In this document: positions 10,283 through 19,894 of the stretch, piece by piece | How positions within the stretch are numbered: position 1 is the first letter of the stretch | How the letters are laid out: each line of letters starts with the position of its first letter | NCBI GenBank assembly: GCA_016946835.1 | Contig: JACVTC010000136.1 | Location: forward strand, 70,001-90,000 | Source: Neocallimastix lanati (nom. inval.) | Lineage: Eukaryota > Neocallimastigomycota > Neocallimastigomycetes > Neocallimastigales > Neocallimastigaceae | Direction of reading: 5' to 3' | DNA length: 20,000 nt | Notes under the pieces: model-generated | Told to the model about the DNA's origin: nothing | Seen by the model: only the letters and a program-made list of their open reading frames with translations | The model's database searches: none | Program-made: the position numbers and the translations under genes

Positions 10283-11497
10283 ATGTCATTTTCAATAAGT
10301 GATTTATTAGCTGATGCTAATTTTGAGCAACCACAAGTAGCTGTACAAACTCAAAATAAAGACGATCCAAACGATCAAGTCGCATTATTTGATTCAGATT
10401 CAGATTTAAGTGAAAACGAAATGGAAGAACTTACCTTTGCTAATAAAAATTCATCAGAAAGTCAATATTTTATCCAGGATAAAATTGAACATCCCGAATT
10501 AAATATTGTCAAAGATTCATCTATGGATTCTCTTGTTGAACTTCTTCAAAAAAAGAAATTTAAAAATATTATTGTTATGACTGGTGCTGGTGTATCCACA
10601 TCATTAGGTATACCAGATTTTCGTTCTCCTGACACTGGTATATATCACAATTTAGGTCAATTTGATCTTCCTAATCCAGAGGATATGTTTGATATTGATT
10701 ATTTTCTTTATCATCCACAACCTTTTTATACTTTAGTAAAAGATCTTTATCCAGGTAAAATACAACCATCTAAAACACATTATTTTATTCGTCTTTTAGC
10801 TGATAAAGGTCTTCTTCTTCGTCATTACACTCAAAATATCGATACATTGGAAAGATTAGCAGGCATACCAGATAATTTATTAGTAGAATCCCATGGTTCA
10901 TTCCATACTGCTCATTGTGTAGGAATTAGGAATAAGTCAGGTTGTCATAAGGAATATCCAATAGAATCCATAAAAGAAAAAATTTTAGCAAGAGAAGTAC
11001 CTTACTGTAAAAATTGTGGTGGAATTATAAAACCAGATGTTATATTTTTCGGTGAAGAACTTCCTCAGAGATTCTTTGATCTATATTTAGAAGATTTCCA
11101 AAAATGTGATTTACTTTTAGTTTTTGGTACCTCCTTAAAAGTTCAACCTTTCTGTAATTTGATCGACTTTGCTAAAATTGATACCCCTCGATGCTTAATA
11201 AATAATAGATTAGCTGGTGTTACTGGTCATCCCAGGAAAGGCTTTGATTTTTCAGGTACTTTCCAAAAATATAGAAGAGATGTTTTCTATAAAGGAAATT
11301 GTGATGATGGTTCAGCCATTTTAGCAAAATGTATGGGATTTGAAGATGAATTAAATGAATTGGTAAGTTATAAGAAAATAAATAAATAAATAATAATATT
11401 AATAAATATATATTAATAATTATAGTAATAGTAAAAATAAAATAATAAAAATAAAATAATAATAATAAAAATAAAATAATAATAATAATAAAAATAA

Positions 11498-11550
<53 letters not shown>

Positions 11551-11676
11551 TAAAATAATAATAATAATAAAAATAAAATAATAATAATAATAAAAATAAA
11601 ATAATAATAATAATAAAAATAAAATAATAATAATAATAATAATAATAATAGTAGTAGTAGTAAATAATAAAAATCA

Positions 11677-11757
<81 letters not shown>

Positions 11758-11921
11758 GTAGTAAATAATAAAAATCAATAGTAGTAATAACAATAATAAT
11801 AATAATAATATTAATGATAATATTAGTGATAATAATTAAAAAATATTAATGATTTATAATAATATTTGAAAATATATTGAAAAACTACATTTATTTATTT
11901 ATTATTATTATTATAATTATA

Positions 11922-11953
<32 letters not shown>

Positions 11954-12067
11954 ATAAATATAATATCATTCATTTTAATTTATATAATTAATTAATTATT
12001 TATTTTATTTAAATAGATTGCTAGTGAAGCTAAAAATTTTAAAGATTCAGATAATACAAAACAATAA
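10283..12067 (+). CDS. SIRT2/Hst2-class NAD-dependent protein deacylase, two exons
   Basis: Exons are 10283-11362 (360 codons) and 12017-12067 (16 codons plus TAA), giving 376 residues. Class I sirtuins remove acyl groups from lysine using NAD+, forming nicotinamide and O-acetyl-ADP-ribose; SIRT2/Hst2 relatives are mainly cytosolic. Visible motifs are the NAD-binding GAGVSTS (101-107) and DFRSPDTGIY (112-121), QNID (184-187), catalytic H204 in HGSF, FFGEELP (255-261) and GTSLKVQPF (282-290). Zinc ligands are C212, C221, C242 and C245. The sequence follows human SIRT2 closely, including GLLLR.YTQNIDTLER and the C-terminal helix ending in exon 2 (DELNELIASEAKNF). The first 80 residues are acidic and low in complexity (DSDSDLSENEMEEL at 37-50) and unlike SIRT2. 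The start follows an in-frame TAA 12 nt upstream. The first zinc pair is spaced CX8C instead of CX4C as in human SIRT2. The gene is convergent with the SPX-phosphatase gene. Confidence 0.95.
11363..12016 (+). other. Sirtuin intron, 654 nt, mostly (TAA)n and a 3' (TTA)n block
   Basis: The donor is GTAAGTTATA and the acceptor TTTAAATAG. Splicing is in phase 0 and replaces an eight-residue read-through tail (VSYKKINK) with IASEAKNFKDSDNTKQ, which matches the sirtuin C-terminal helix better. From about 11443 to 11812 it is a mosaic of TAA, TAAAAATAAAA and TAG units. From 11893 to 11951 it is (TTA)n, complementary to the first block. It is far longer than the other introns in the window. Confidence 0.88.
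11443..11812. repeat. Compound TAA/TAAAA/TAG microsatellite
   Basis: Blocks of pure (TAA)n alternate with AAAAATAAAATAA units. Two copies of a GTAGTAAATAATAAAAATCA segment (near 11650 and 11758) bracket the longest TAA run. The array lies within the sirtuin intron. Its open minus frame reads as polytyrosine and is not a gene. Confidence 0.9.
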
Positions 12068-12297
12068 AAAAAAATTTTTTTTAACAATAATAAATGATGA
12101 TAAAATAAATTAAATTCTAAGCGAAATAAAACCAATCCAGCTAATGAACTAACCAAAAATTAAGAAATAAAAATAAAAGTAAAAGTAAATAAATAAATAA
12201 TAATAAAAATAAGGTATATATATATAATTATATATATGAAATTAAATAAAATTAAAAATTTAACAATAAAATAAATTCTATCAAATATAATCAAAAT

Positions 12298-12447
12298 AGT
12301 AGTTAATATTAAAAATGATTATTATAATTATTTTTTTTGGTTACGTTATTTCACGATTACTACTATATGTAATTGTAGTTAATATTAAAAATGAATTATT
12401 ATTATTATTATTATATTTTTGGTTACATTATTTCTCGATTACTACTA
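12298..12447. repeat. Tandem pair of roughly 70-bp elements with inverted ends
   Basis: Unit 1 (12299-12365) and unit 2 (12375-12447) share the start GTAGTTAATATTAAAAATGA, a variable T/A middle, and the end GGTTAC[G/A]TTATTT followed by CGATTACTACTA with one or two changes. The ends are inverted (TAGTAGTTAAT against ATTACTACTA), so each unit could fold back. They lie in the 3' flank of the sirtuin gene and may be transcribed in its 3' UTR. Confidence 0.8.
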
Positions 12448-13207
12448 GATATTTTAATAACTTTTTTAAAAAAAAAAAAAAATAATATAAAATAAATAAA
12501 ATAAATAAAACCAATAAATTCATTAAATATATAAATATATAAATATAAATATATACAAAAGTATATATATATAGTAAACAATTTTTTTTTTTTTATTATT
12601 TTCTTTTTTATTATTTATTTTTTTTTTTATTTTATTTTTTATTTTTTTTTTTTTTTTCATTTTTTTATCTTTGGTTTTTAAATAATAAATTATAATAAGT
12701 ATATAATTTAAATATATATATTTTTTTTATATAATTCTTTGTTTTTTTTGTTTTGTTTTGTTTTATATTTACAAAATAAAATATATTATAATTGAATAAT
12801 ATAATAAATAATAAATAATAATATTATTATTATAAAAAAAGTTTTTTTTTTTTTTATTTTATTTTTTATTTTGAATTTTTAATGAATCAAAAAAAAAAAA
12901 AAAAAAAAAAAATAAAATGATTTGTAAAACGGTTGGGGGCAAATAAATCAAATAAATCTTTTTTTTTTTTTTTTTTATTTTATTTTATTTTATTTTTATT
13001 TTAATTTTTTTTTAAAAAAATATATATATACATAAATATATAAAATTAACATTTGTCATTCTTGATGTAATTTTTTTTATTTTTTTATTTTTTTATTGTT
13101 TCATTTTTTTATATTTTTATTTTTTTTTTTTGTTAATTTATATTTTGTATTTGTATAAATGTGTTTAAGATTATTATTATTTTCTTTTTTATTCTTTTTA
13201 TTTTCAT

Positions 13208-13212
<5 letters not shown>

Positions 13213-13248
<36 letters not shown>
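13213..13248. repeat. Poly(T) tract, T36
   Basis: An uninterrupted run of 36 T between the convergent genes. It is on the 3' side of both transcripts. Confidence 0.9.
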
Positions 13249-13250
<2 letters not shown>

Positions 13251-13447
13251 TCATAAAAACGAATATAAATATTAAATTTAATTATTTATTTTGCTTTTTG
13301 GTAAATTATTATTATTATTTTTTTTTTATAGTATCTATTAATCTTTTTTTCTTTTTCTCCTAGTTTCAATATTTAAAGTAATAATTAAAAAAAAAAAAAA
13401 AATAAAAAAAGAATAAAAAAAGAAAAAAGGACTATAATTAAACATTA

Positions 13448-13654
13448 TTAATATGTAGCTAATTGTTCAATTTCATTATCAGTGTAACCTAATAAGTAAA
13501 GAACGTTCTTTAAACTTCTCTGGTTAATACGTGCTGGGGCCTAGTGATTATTTTATTAAATTAAAAAAGTATTATTAGATTCATAAAGACATAAATAAAT
13601 TAATTCGTATAAATTATTTATTGTATAAAAAATTAAAAAATTATTTTAAACCAA

Positions 13655-13685
<31 letters not shown>

Positions 13686-16099
13686 GTTATAAATATAAAT
13701 ATAAATTATATTATATAATTCAACTTACTTGTTGTTGAACACGTGGCTTAGCATTGAAAGCTATACCAAGACCAGCTTTTGATAACATGAATAAATCATT
13801 AGCACCATCACCAACAGCAATAACTTGTTCTGGAGAAACAGATTCAGCTTGAGCAATAACATCTAATAATTCAGCCTTTCTAATACCATCAACAATTGGA
13901 CCGTAGGTCTCACCAGTTAAAGTTAATCCATCATTAGAAACTCTTAACTATAAAGATATATATTATATATGATAAATTAAATTTATATTAATAAATTATT
14001 TACTTTAAGTAAGTAATTGTATATGCAAATTAATTTAAAATTATTATTATTATTATTATCATTACTATTTATTTATTTATTTATCTATTTATTATTTAAT
14101 TACTTTAATTTATCTATTCATAATTATCTTTATTATACTTTATTTATTTTTTATTTTTTATTTTTTATTTTATTTTATTTTTTATTTTTATTTTTATTTT
14201 TATTTTTTTTCCTTTTTTATTATATAACTTTATTTTTTTTTATTTTTAACTTACTTGATTTGCAAATGCATAATCTAAACCTAATTCATGTTTGACATAA
14301 GTAGCTAATGGCATGAAACCACCAGAAATAACAGCAAGCTTGTAACCAAGACGTTTAAGAGATCTACAAAGGAAGTGAGCACCTTCAGTGAATGTTAAAA
14401 TCTTCTTAATATCATCTAAAACAGAAACAGGAGTACCCTTTAATAAAGCAACTCTTCTTCTTAAAGATTCCTTAAAGTCAATTTCTCCATTCATAGCACT
14501 AGCAGTAATTTTCTATATAATATTAAAATAAAATAATAAAAAATAATAATAAGAAGTAGAAAGGAAAAAAAAAAAAGTTCATTAATATTATTAAAATAAT
14601 TTTATATTTATATATGTATAATTATAATTTTAAAATATAAACTATTTATTAGATGTAACTATTCTATCTATATTACAATATTACAATAAATAAAATTTAT
14701 GAAATATAATAATATTTTTAAAAACTTTCGATAATATGTTAAGTATTCTCAAATAATATAATATATGTACTTATTTATATTTCATACTTACAGCAACTTC
14801 ATCAACAACACCAGCGTGTTTGGCAATTTCATCAATAACTTCTTGTCTAATAAGTGTAGAATCCATATCGAAAACAACAAGACGCTTATTTTTACGGAAT
14901 ACATTTAAGCTTTGTAAGGCTACATCGGTACCATGTTGAGCACTTAATTGATAAAGTCTCTTACGGAGATCGTCGAAATCAAGATCGTTTGGAATACTTA
15001 AGCTGAAATCAATAGAATTAAGTTGTTTATCTTCACTAAGACGAATCATCTTTTCAACTGAAATCTTAGTTTCTAATAAAAGTTTAGTCCAGTCGTAAAG
15101 GAATTGAGAGGTAAGACCGTTTTGGTTAAGAACAGTGGCAGTGTATTTCAAACGATTATCATATGGAGCTTCATCAAGTAAATGCTTAATTTTTTCTCTT
15201 TCATCTTGAATTTGGAATGAAAGAACTGCATCCCATTTTCTAGCATTTTCACTTAAATGATTGAAAATATCAACACTTTCATCAGTAAGTCGTACTAAGA
15301 CACCAAAAGTAACATTATGGTAAAGACGAGATAACATGAAATCAATGATGGTACAATTGAATTTAGCCATAGATTCTAAAACACAACCAATAATATCGGT
15401 ACCATGTCTACCAGAAAGTTGAATAAGAACATTGTGTTGTGGCATAATAGAAGAAGGTGGAATGAATGTTTGATCTAATTTTGAAAGAATAGAAGGCATA
15501 GTTAAAAGTGGTGCACTTTTTTCTTCTGGGGTGGTGGTGGTACCAGTACCACTAAGTTTATCCATTAAATAATGTTTTATATTATTTAATTCTTCTGAGT
15601 GATAAAATGGAAGGTATACTAAACGGAACATATATGGTTCGGAAAGTTTTAAACCAGAATGTCTATCTAACTTTTTCATAATCTTAACAATACCAGTGTA
15701 ATTTAACATTATAAATTGTTCTAATATAATAATTTTTTTGAAAAGGATTTTACTAGCAGAAAGATCGTTAGAATTAGAAATGCTTTGATGTTCATCAACA
15801 ATACTTTTTACAGTTTTGTCAAAGAATTGAGAAAGTTTTTCAACTTCCTTATCCAACATTTTAATAAAAGTTGAAATATTAGCTTGAAGTTTACCAAGTC
15901 TGAAATTAATATCATTGGCAAAATCGAGTTCTTCATTGTTTTCCGGTTTCCATTTCATTTTTTCTGGAGAAAAATGAATGGAATACATTGAGATATCAGT
16001 TTTAATATATTGCTTTAATGAAACATAATCAATAAAGTAATCTCTCCATTCTGGTTCATATTCTTTTTGTTTTTGTAATAAATGATTACCGAACTTCAT
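13448..16099 (-). CDS. SPX-ACT-ACT-phosphoserine phosphatase fusion protein, four exons
   Basis: Exons are 16099-14792 (436 codons), 14512-14255 (86), 13947-13729 (73) and 13540-13448 (30 plus TAA). All joins are phase 0 and give 625 residues. Residues 1-165 form an SPX domain: MKFGNHL start, PEW (16-18), DYVSLKQYIK (24-33) and a basic helix with K139, K142, K143 and R146 (YTGIVKIMKKLDRH). After a Thr/Pro-rich linker (184-218) come two ACT-like regions (about 222-300 and 316-398), laid out as in mycobacterial SerB. The HAD phosphatase domain follows: DMDST with nucleophile D411 and acid D413, GEIDFKESLRRR, SGG with S509, K546 in GIRKAELL, and GDGAND with D569 and D573. The phosphatase turns phosphoserine into serine and phosphate, the last step of serine synthesis; SPX domains bind inositol pyrophosphates. 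The start follows an in-frame TGA 6 nt upstream. SPX, ACT and DMDST share one exon, so the fusion is real. Yeast Ser2 (about 309 residues) lacks the SPX and tandem ACT parts. That SPX controls the phosphatase is inference. Confidence 0.93.
13541..13728 (-). other. Intron 3 of the SPX-phosphatase gene, 188 nt
   Basis: The donor is GTAAGTTGAA and the acceptor AATCACTAG. The join reads AKPRVQQQ|APARINQRSL and leads to the conserved C-terminal helix (LKNVLYLLGYT). An A26 tract in the sense direction (plus T at 13655-13680) lies inside. Confidence 0.92.
13948..14254 (-). other. Intron 2 of the SPX-phosphatase gene, 307 nt
   Basis: The donor is GTAAGTTAAA and the acceptor TTTATAG. The join reads YAFANQ|LRVSNDGLTLTG, equivalent to the ANELEI..G.LTG region of bacterial SerB. 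The intron is A-rich in the sense direction, and its plus-strand open frame is a low-complexity shadow. Confidence 0.92.
14513..14791 (-). other. Intron 1 of the SPX-phosphatase gene, 279 nt
   Basis: The donor is GTAAGTATGA and the acceptor TTATATAG. The join gives VDEVA|KITASAMNGEIDF, which matches the continuous SerB helix after the nucleophile motif. Without it, translation stops six codons into the intron. Confidence 0.92.
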
Positions 16100-16193
16100 T
16101 TTTCAAAATTTTATTTTATATTTTTATCAAAATAAAAGAATTAAAAATATAAATTACATAAATGAAAAAAGAAAAAAATTAATAGTAAAAAAA

Positions 16194-16262
16194 AAAATAT
16201 ATATATATATATATATTAAATATAAATATATATATTTTATATATATATTTTATAATATATAA
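16194..16262. repeat. TA-rich dinucleotide tract upstream of the SPX-phosphatase gene
   Basis: A run of (AT)n and ATATAAAT-type sequence about 95-165 bp upstream of the ATG. TATA-like words are plentiful, but none can be picked out as the real promoter element at this base composition. Confidence 0.6.
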
Positions 16263-16349
16263 TCTTTTTTTTTTAAAAAAAAAAATATGGGAAAATTGAA
16301 AATAAAAATAAAATATAAATTAATTATTATAGAAAATATATATAATATA

Positions 16350-16350
<1 letters not shown>

Positions 16351-16419
<69 letters not shown>
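16351..16419. repeat. (TAA)n microsatellite, about 22 units
   Basis: A pure TAA repeat upstream of the SPX-phosphatase gene. The minus-strand open frame through it reads as polytyrosine and is spurious. Confidence 0.95.
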
Positions 16420-16421
<2 letters not shown>

Positions 16422-16657
16422 TTTAATTTATTGTAAATAATATATATGTTAAGTATTATCAATGTTATATGAACATTATACATAAAAATATAATACGCCA
16501 CATAAAAATTCATTACTATAACCTTATTCTGTAAATAGTTATTTAATCGTTTAATTAAATTTTAATTTTTATTTGATTTCTAAAAATAATACATCTATGT
16601 ATTATTAATATAAAATAAATATATAAATAAATAAAATATACAATAAATGTATATAAA

Positions 16658-16671
16658 ACACTACGTGAGCC
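16658..16671 (-). other. Short fragment matching the 5' end of the tRNA-Arg-like sequence
   Basis: On the minus strand, GGCTCACGTAGTGT matches the start of the tRNA-like sequence at 1061-1074 (GGCTCGCGTAGTGT) at 13 of 14 positions. The match ends before the GG of the A box. It may be a truncated tRNA or SINE remnant. Confidence 0.3.
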
Positions 16672-18249
16672 ATTTTCGTTTTATCTGAATTAGAAACCTT
16701 GAACAATAATGTATGGAAAAGTATTTAATGAAATTCGTATTAATATAGATAAAATTTATTTTTATTAATTACTTTTATTTATTAATTTGTTTTTATTTAA
16801 TTTTTAGTAAATTTAAATTTTAACATTTAGAGTAATATTAAAGAACTTCTCAATAAAAAATTACATTAATAAATATAATTAATTATATTAATTAATATCG
16901 TAACTCTTTCATTAATTATTATTATAAAGGCTTTTTTTTTTTTTTTTTTTTTGTATTTTATTTTTTTATTTTTTATTTTTTATATTTTAAAATCATAATT
17001 TAGTTACTATTAGAATATAGCAACAAAATTAGTAACTATCCTCAAATGTTCATTAAGAATTTTAGGAATTAAATATTTTTAAATAAATTAATTAGAAATA
17101 AATGGATGATTTACATTAATTTATTAAATTTAATTAATTAAAGAATTTAGTTTTTTTTTGAATTACATGGAAAGATTACGGAAATATTAGCAAATATTAA
17201 TACATATGTAAATTTTTAAATAGTAAATATAATTATGATTAAAATAATATTATGTTTTAAGTATATATAAATAAATGAATGAATGAATAAATTAACTAAA
17301 CGAAAATCAATATTAATAAAAATATAATACTGAAGTTTGTAATTTATATATATTTTTTGTACAACATATTAGTAAAAAATTTGTATATTTTAGATGAAAC
17401 ATTATAAAAAATTAATTTTTGTAATAGTTTTTTTTTTGATTATAAAAAAGTAAATTAACAAATTTAATTGATGTTATTTAATTTGATATAGATATAACTT
17501 GATGGAACATAACCTATATCATTATTTGCTATCATCAATATTTATTGTAGGATACATATAAAAATATTATTAATCAGTTTGAGAAGTGGTTTCATTTTCA
17601 ATAGAACAATAAATTTAAATAGTATTTATTACTTTCTTTTATTAGAAATATTAGTAATATATATCTTACCTCATTTACCTATTCTCTTTTTTTAAATAGT
17701 TACTTTAAAATTAATTATAATAAAGTTTCACTATTTCACTATATATTAATTATTATTATTATTATTATTATTATTTTTTAAAATGCATATATAATAATAA
17801 TAATTAATTTCACAATTTTAATTAAGTTAAATTTTCTTTTTCATTTATTGAAAGGCAAACATTATTACAATTTTTAGATTGGCACCTAAAGATTTATCTT
17901 ATTTGTGATCTCTATGGAGTTTTTAATTTTTTATTTTTTCATCTAATAGATTTTTAATATAATTACAATTTTCATTATTATTATTTACATAATTATTTTT
18001 TAATGATAATGTATTAATAGAAGTTATTAATGAATTTCTTACAATATTGTACTAATTTCTGAATAATTGATATTATAGCCATTTTTTTATTATTATTTTT
18101 TTTTTTATAGAGGAGGAATGAACTTTATTTAATAGTATATTACCATCAATGATCCTTATTATAGGTTTTAATTTCTTTTTAATTTGTTATAATTATTTAT
18201 ATATAATAAGTAAGTCAATTACAAATTAAATTAATACTTTTGCTCCCTG

Positions 18250-18332
18250 CGAATTTTTCTAAATTTAAGTACTATGCATAAAGTTTTAGAGCATTTTTTC
18301 AAATTTAAGGTATTATGAGATGCTACAATTTT
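18250..18332. repeat. Decayed tandem duplication of about 40 bp
   Basis: The segment around 18250-18285 (core TTTTTCTAAATTTAAGTACT) recurs at about 18290-18332 (core TTTTTTCAAATTTAAGGTAT), each followed by an ATG-containing stretch. No function is apparent. Confidence 0.5.
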
Positions 18333-18338
18333 TACTTA

Positions 18339-18341
<3 letters not shown>

Positions 18342-18371
<30 letters not shown>
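18342..18371. repeat. Poly(T) tract, T30
   Basis: A run of 30 T, with shorter T-runs nearby at about 18392 and 18463. Confidence 0.9.
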
Positions 18372-18372
<1 letters not shown>

Positions 18373-19237
18373 ATAGTAGTTCTAAGGAATACTTTTTTTT
18401 TTTTAATATTTTTTCATATTATAGAATTATATAAAAAAAAAGAAATTTATTATAAAAAAGTCTTTTTTTTTTTTTTTTTTAATAAAGCTAATATAATACT
18501 AAAATTCAATTTATACGTAATAATATTTTAATAATATTCTTCATAACTTTTTTTTTTTATTAATTAAAACAAATTAAATTAAATACCATAATAAAAATTG
18601 AGTTAATCTAATTTCCAATAAATAAAGAAGATGTATACTATTTAAAGTTTATATTTAATGTATCTAAAAAATTATAATTTATTATTTGTTTATTAATTTA
18701 TTGAAAAAAAGAAAAATAAATGAATAACATATTTTTTTTTTTTAAAAAAAAAAAAAAAAAGAAATAATAATTCACAAAAAGTGGAAGAATTAAAAAAAAA
18801 ATAATTAACTTTTTTAATTAAATATATATATATTTTTAAATATTTTTTGAAAAACAAATTAATTATATGATCTTGGAATAAATAAATATTTTTTTATTAA
18901 TAAATAAAATTAATAATAATAAAAAATTTAAAAAAAAAAGAAATATTTATAACGAAAATAAGAGTTGTTTATATTACTATTTATTTTAATATATATATGT
19001 AATAAATTTAAATTCATATATTTTATATATTTTTATTTATTTTTAATTAATTTTTTTTTTTTATTTTTTATTTCATTTTCATTTTTATTTTTATTTTTAC
19101 TTTTATTTTTGTTATTTTTTTTTTCTCATTTTTTATTATTTTTCTTTTAAAAAATTTCAATTGTCATATTTAAATTTATAAAAAAAAAAAAAATAATAAT
19201 AATATTGGAATTTCAAATATATTATTTATTAGAAAAT

Positions 19238-19894
19238 ATGAGTAATTTAGTAGAAATTTTTCATAAATTGGAATGTGTTCCTTGGGAATATATAGAAATA
19301 AAAAATAATGAAGATAGTAATGATACAAATAGTAAGGTAACATTAACTTCTGTAAAACAAGAAAATGATAAAAATTTATCCTCAATAAAAAATGAAAATA
19401 ATAAAAAGCAGGAAGAAGATAAAAAACCCATGATAATAGATGCTCTAAAAGAATTAAATAAGAAAAAAGTTAATAAAAGGGATTCATTTCAAGAAAAAAT
19501 AAAATCAATTAAAACAATTTCAAGTTTTTCAAATTCTTTAAATGCAAATAACATTTCAAATTCAATTCATAATTCAAATTCTAATTTAAATTTAACAATT
19601 TTACCATTAACGTCATTGTCTCAAACTATTCCAACTTCTTTAAATAATAATATAAATGGAATATCGCAACAATCAACAATTCCATCATATTCAAGAATAA
19701 AAGATAATTCAATAACTGATAATAATAATATTTCTAATAGTAATTCCCAACCTTTATTTTTGCAACAAACAAATTATTATATAAAATATTTTTTTAATGT
19801 CGATAGTACTATTTATTTGTTTATGATAACTGATATGAAAAACATTTGGTATGAATACATAGATAGTGAAGAATTACTTAATATTAAAAAAAAG
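19238..19894 (+). CDS. Probable XLF/Nej1-like non-homologous end-joining factor, exon 1 (partial)
   Basis: Exon 1 has 219 codons, from ATG 19238 to a likely donor AAG|GTATTT at 19895; the rest lies beyond the window. The open frame extends upstream only through a TTG codon, so the ATG is the sensible start. Residues 1-20 (MSNLVEIFHKLECVPWEYIE) match the start of XLF, where a PWAWL-type strand opens the head domain. The last 40 residues (YYIKYFFNVDSTIYLFMITD, then NIWYEYIDSEELLNIKK) match the next XLF strands and the conserved L..DL..VW.E.V motif. Between them, roughly residues 24-175 are Asn/Ser/Lys-rich and apparently disordered. XLF proteins act with XRCC4 and ligase IV in joining broken DNA ends in the nucleus. 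The coiled coil and C-terminus are not in the window. Another member of the XRCC4/XLF superfamily is possible. If the frame were not spliced it would stop at 19901-19903, giving a product too short for the family. Confidence 0.6.

Larger units (their letters stand above)
12068..13447. other. Convergent intergenic region, no gene seen
   Basis: The 3' flanks of the sirtuin gene (plus) and the SPX-phosphatase gene (minus) face each other here. It contains a duplicated element at 12298-12447, many mixed T/A runs, a T36 tract (13213-13248) and one small G-rich patch near 12941-12951. No exon-like sequence is visible on either strand. Confidence 0.6.
16100..19237. other. 3.1-kb AT-rich spacer, no gene recognised
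   Basis: This spacer lies between the 5' ends of the SPX-phosphatase gene (minus) and the XLF-like gene (plus), so both promoters should be in it. Apart from the listed repeats it holds A/T runs and a few more balanced patches (16655-16730, 17500-17560, 17860-17930, 18120-18170). None of these shows a sustained coding frame or a family I can name. Confidence 0.55.

Noticed and set aside
11363-11389. Unspliced end of the sirtuin (VSYKKINK and stop)
   Set aside because: GTAAGT is a clean donor, and a phase-0 exon at 12017 continues the conserved C-terminal helix before its own stop.
11420-11677. Minus-strand open frame rich in tyrosine and isoleucine
   Set aside because: It is only the translation of the TAA/TAAAA microsatellite inside the sirtuin intron. 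The frames at 16250-16513, 14017-14295, 18965-19150 and 10040-10225 are the same kind of artefact from repeats and T- or A-runs.
19205-19237. Eleven extra N-terminal codons on the XLF-like protein
   Set aside because: The extension begins at a TTG codon, not an ATG. The ATG at 19238 also fits the family's N-terminus better.
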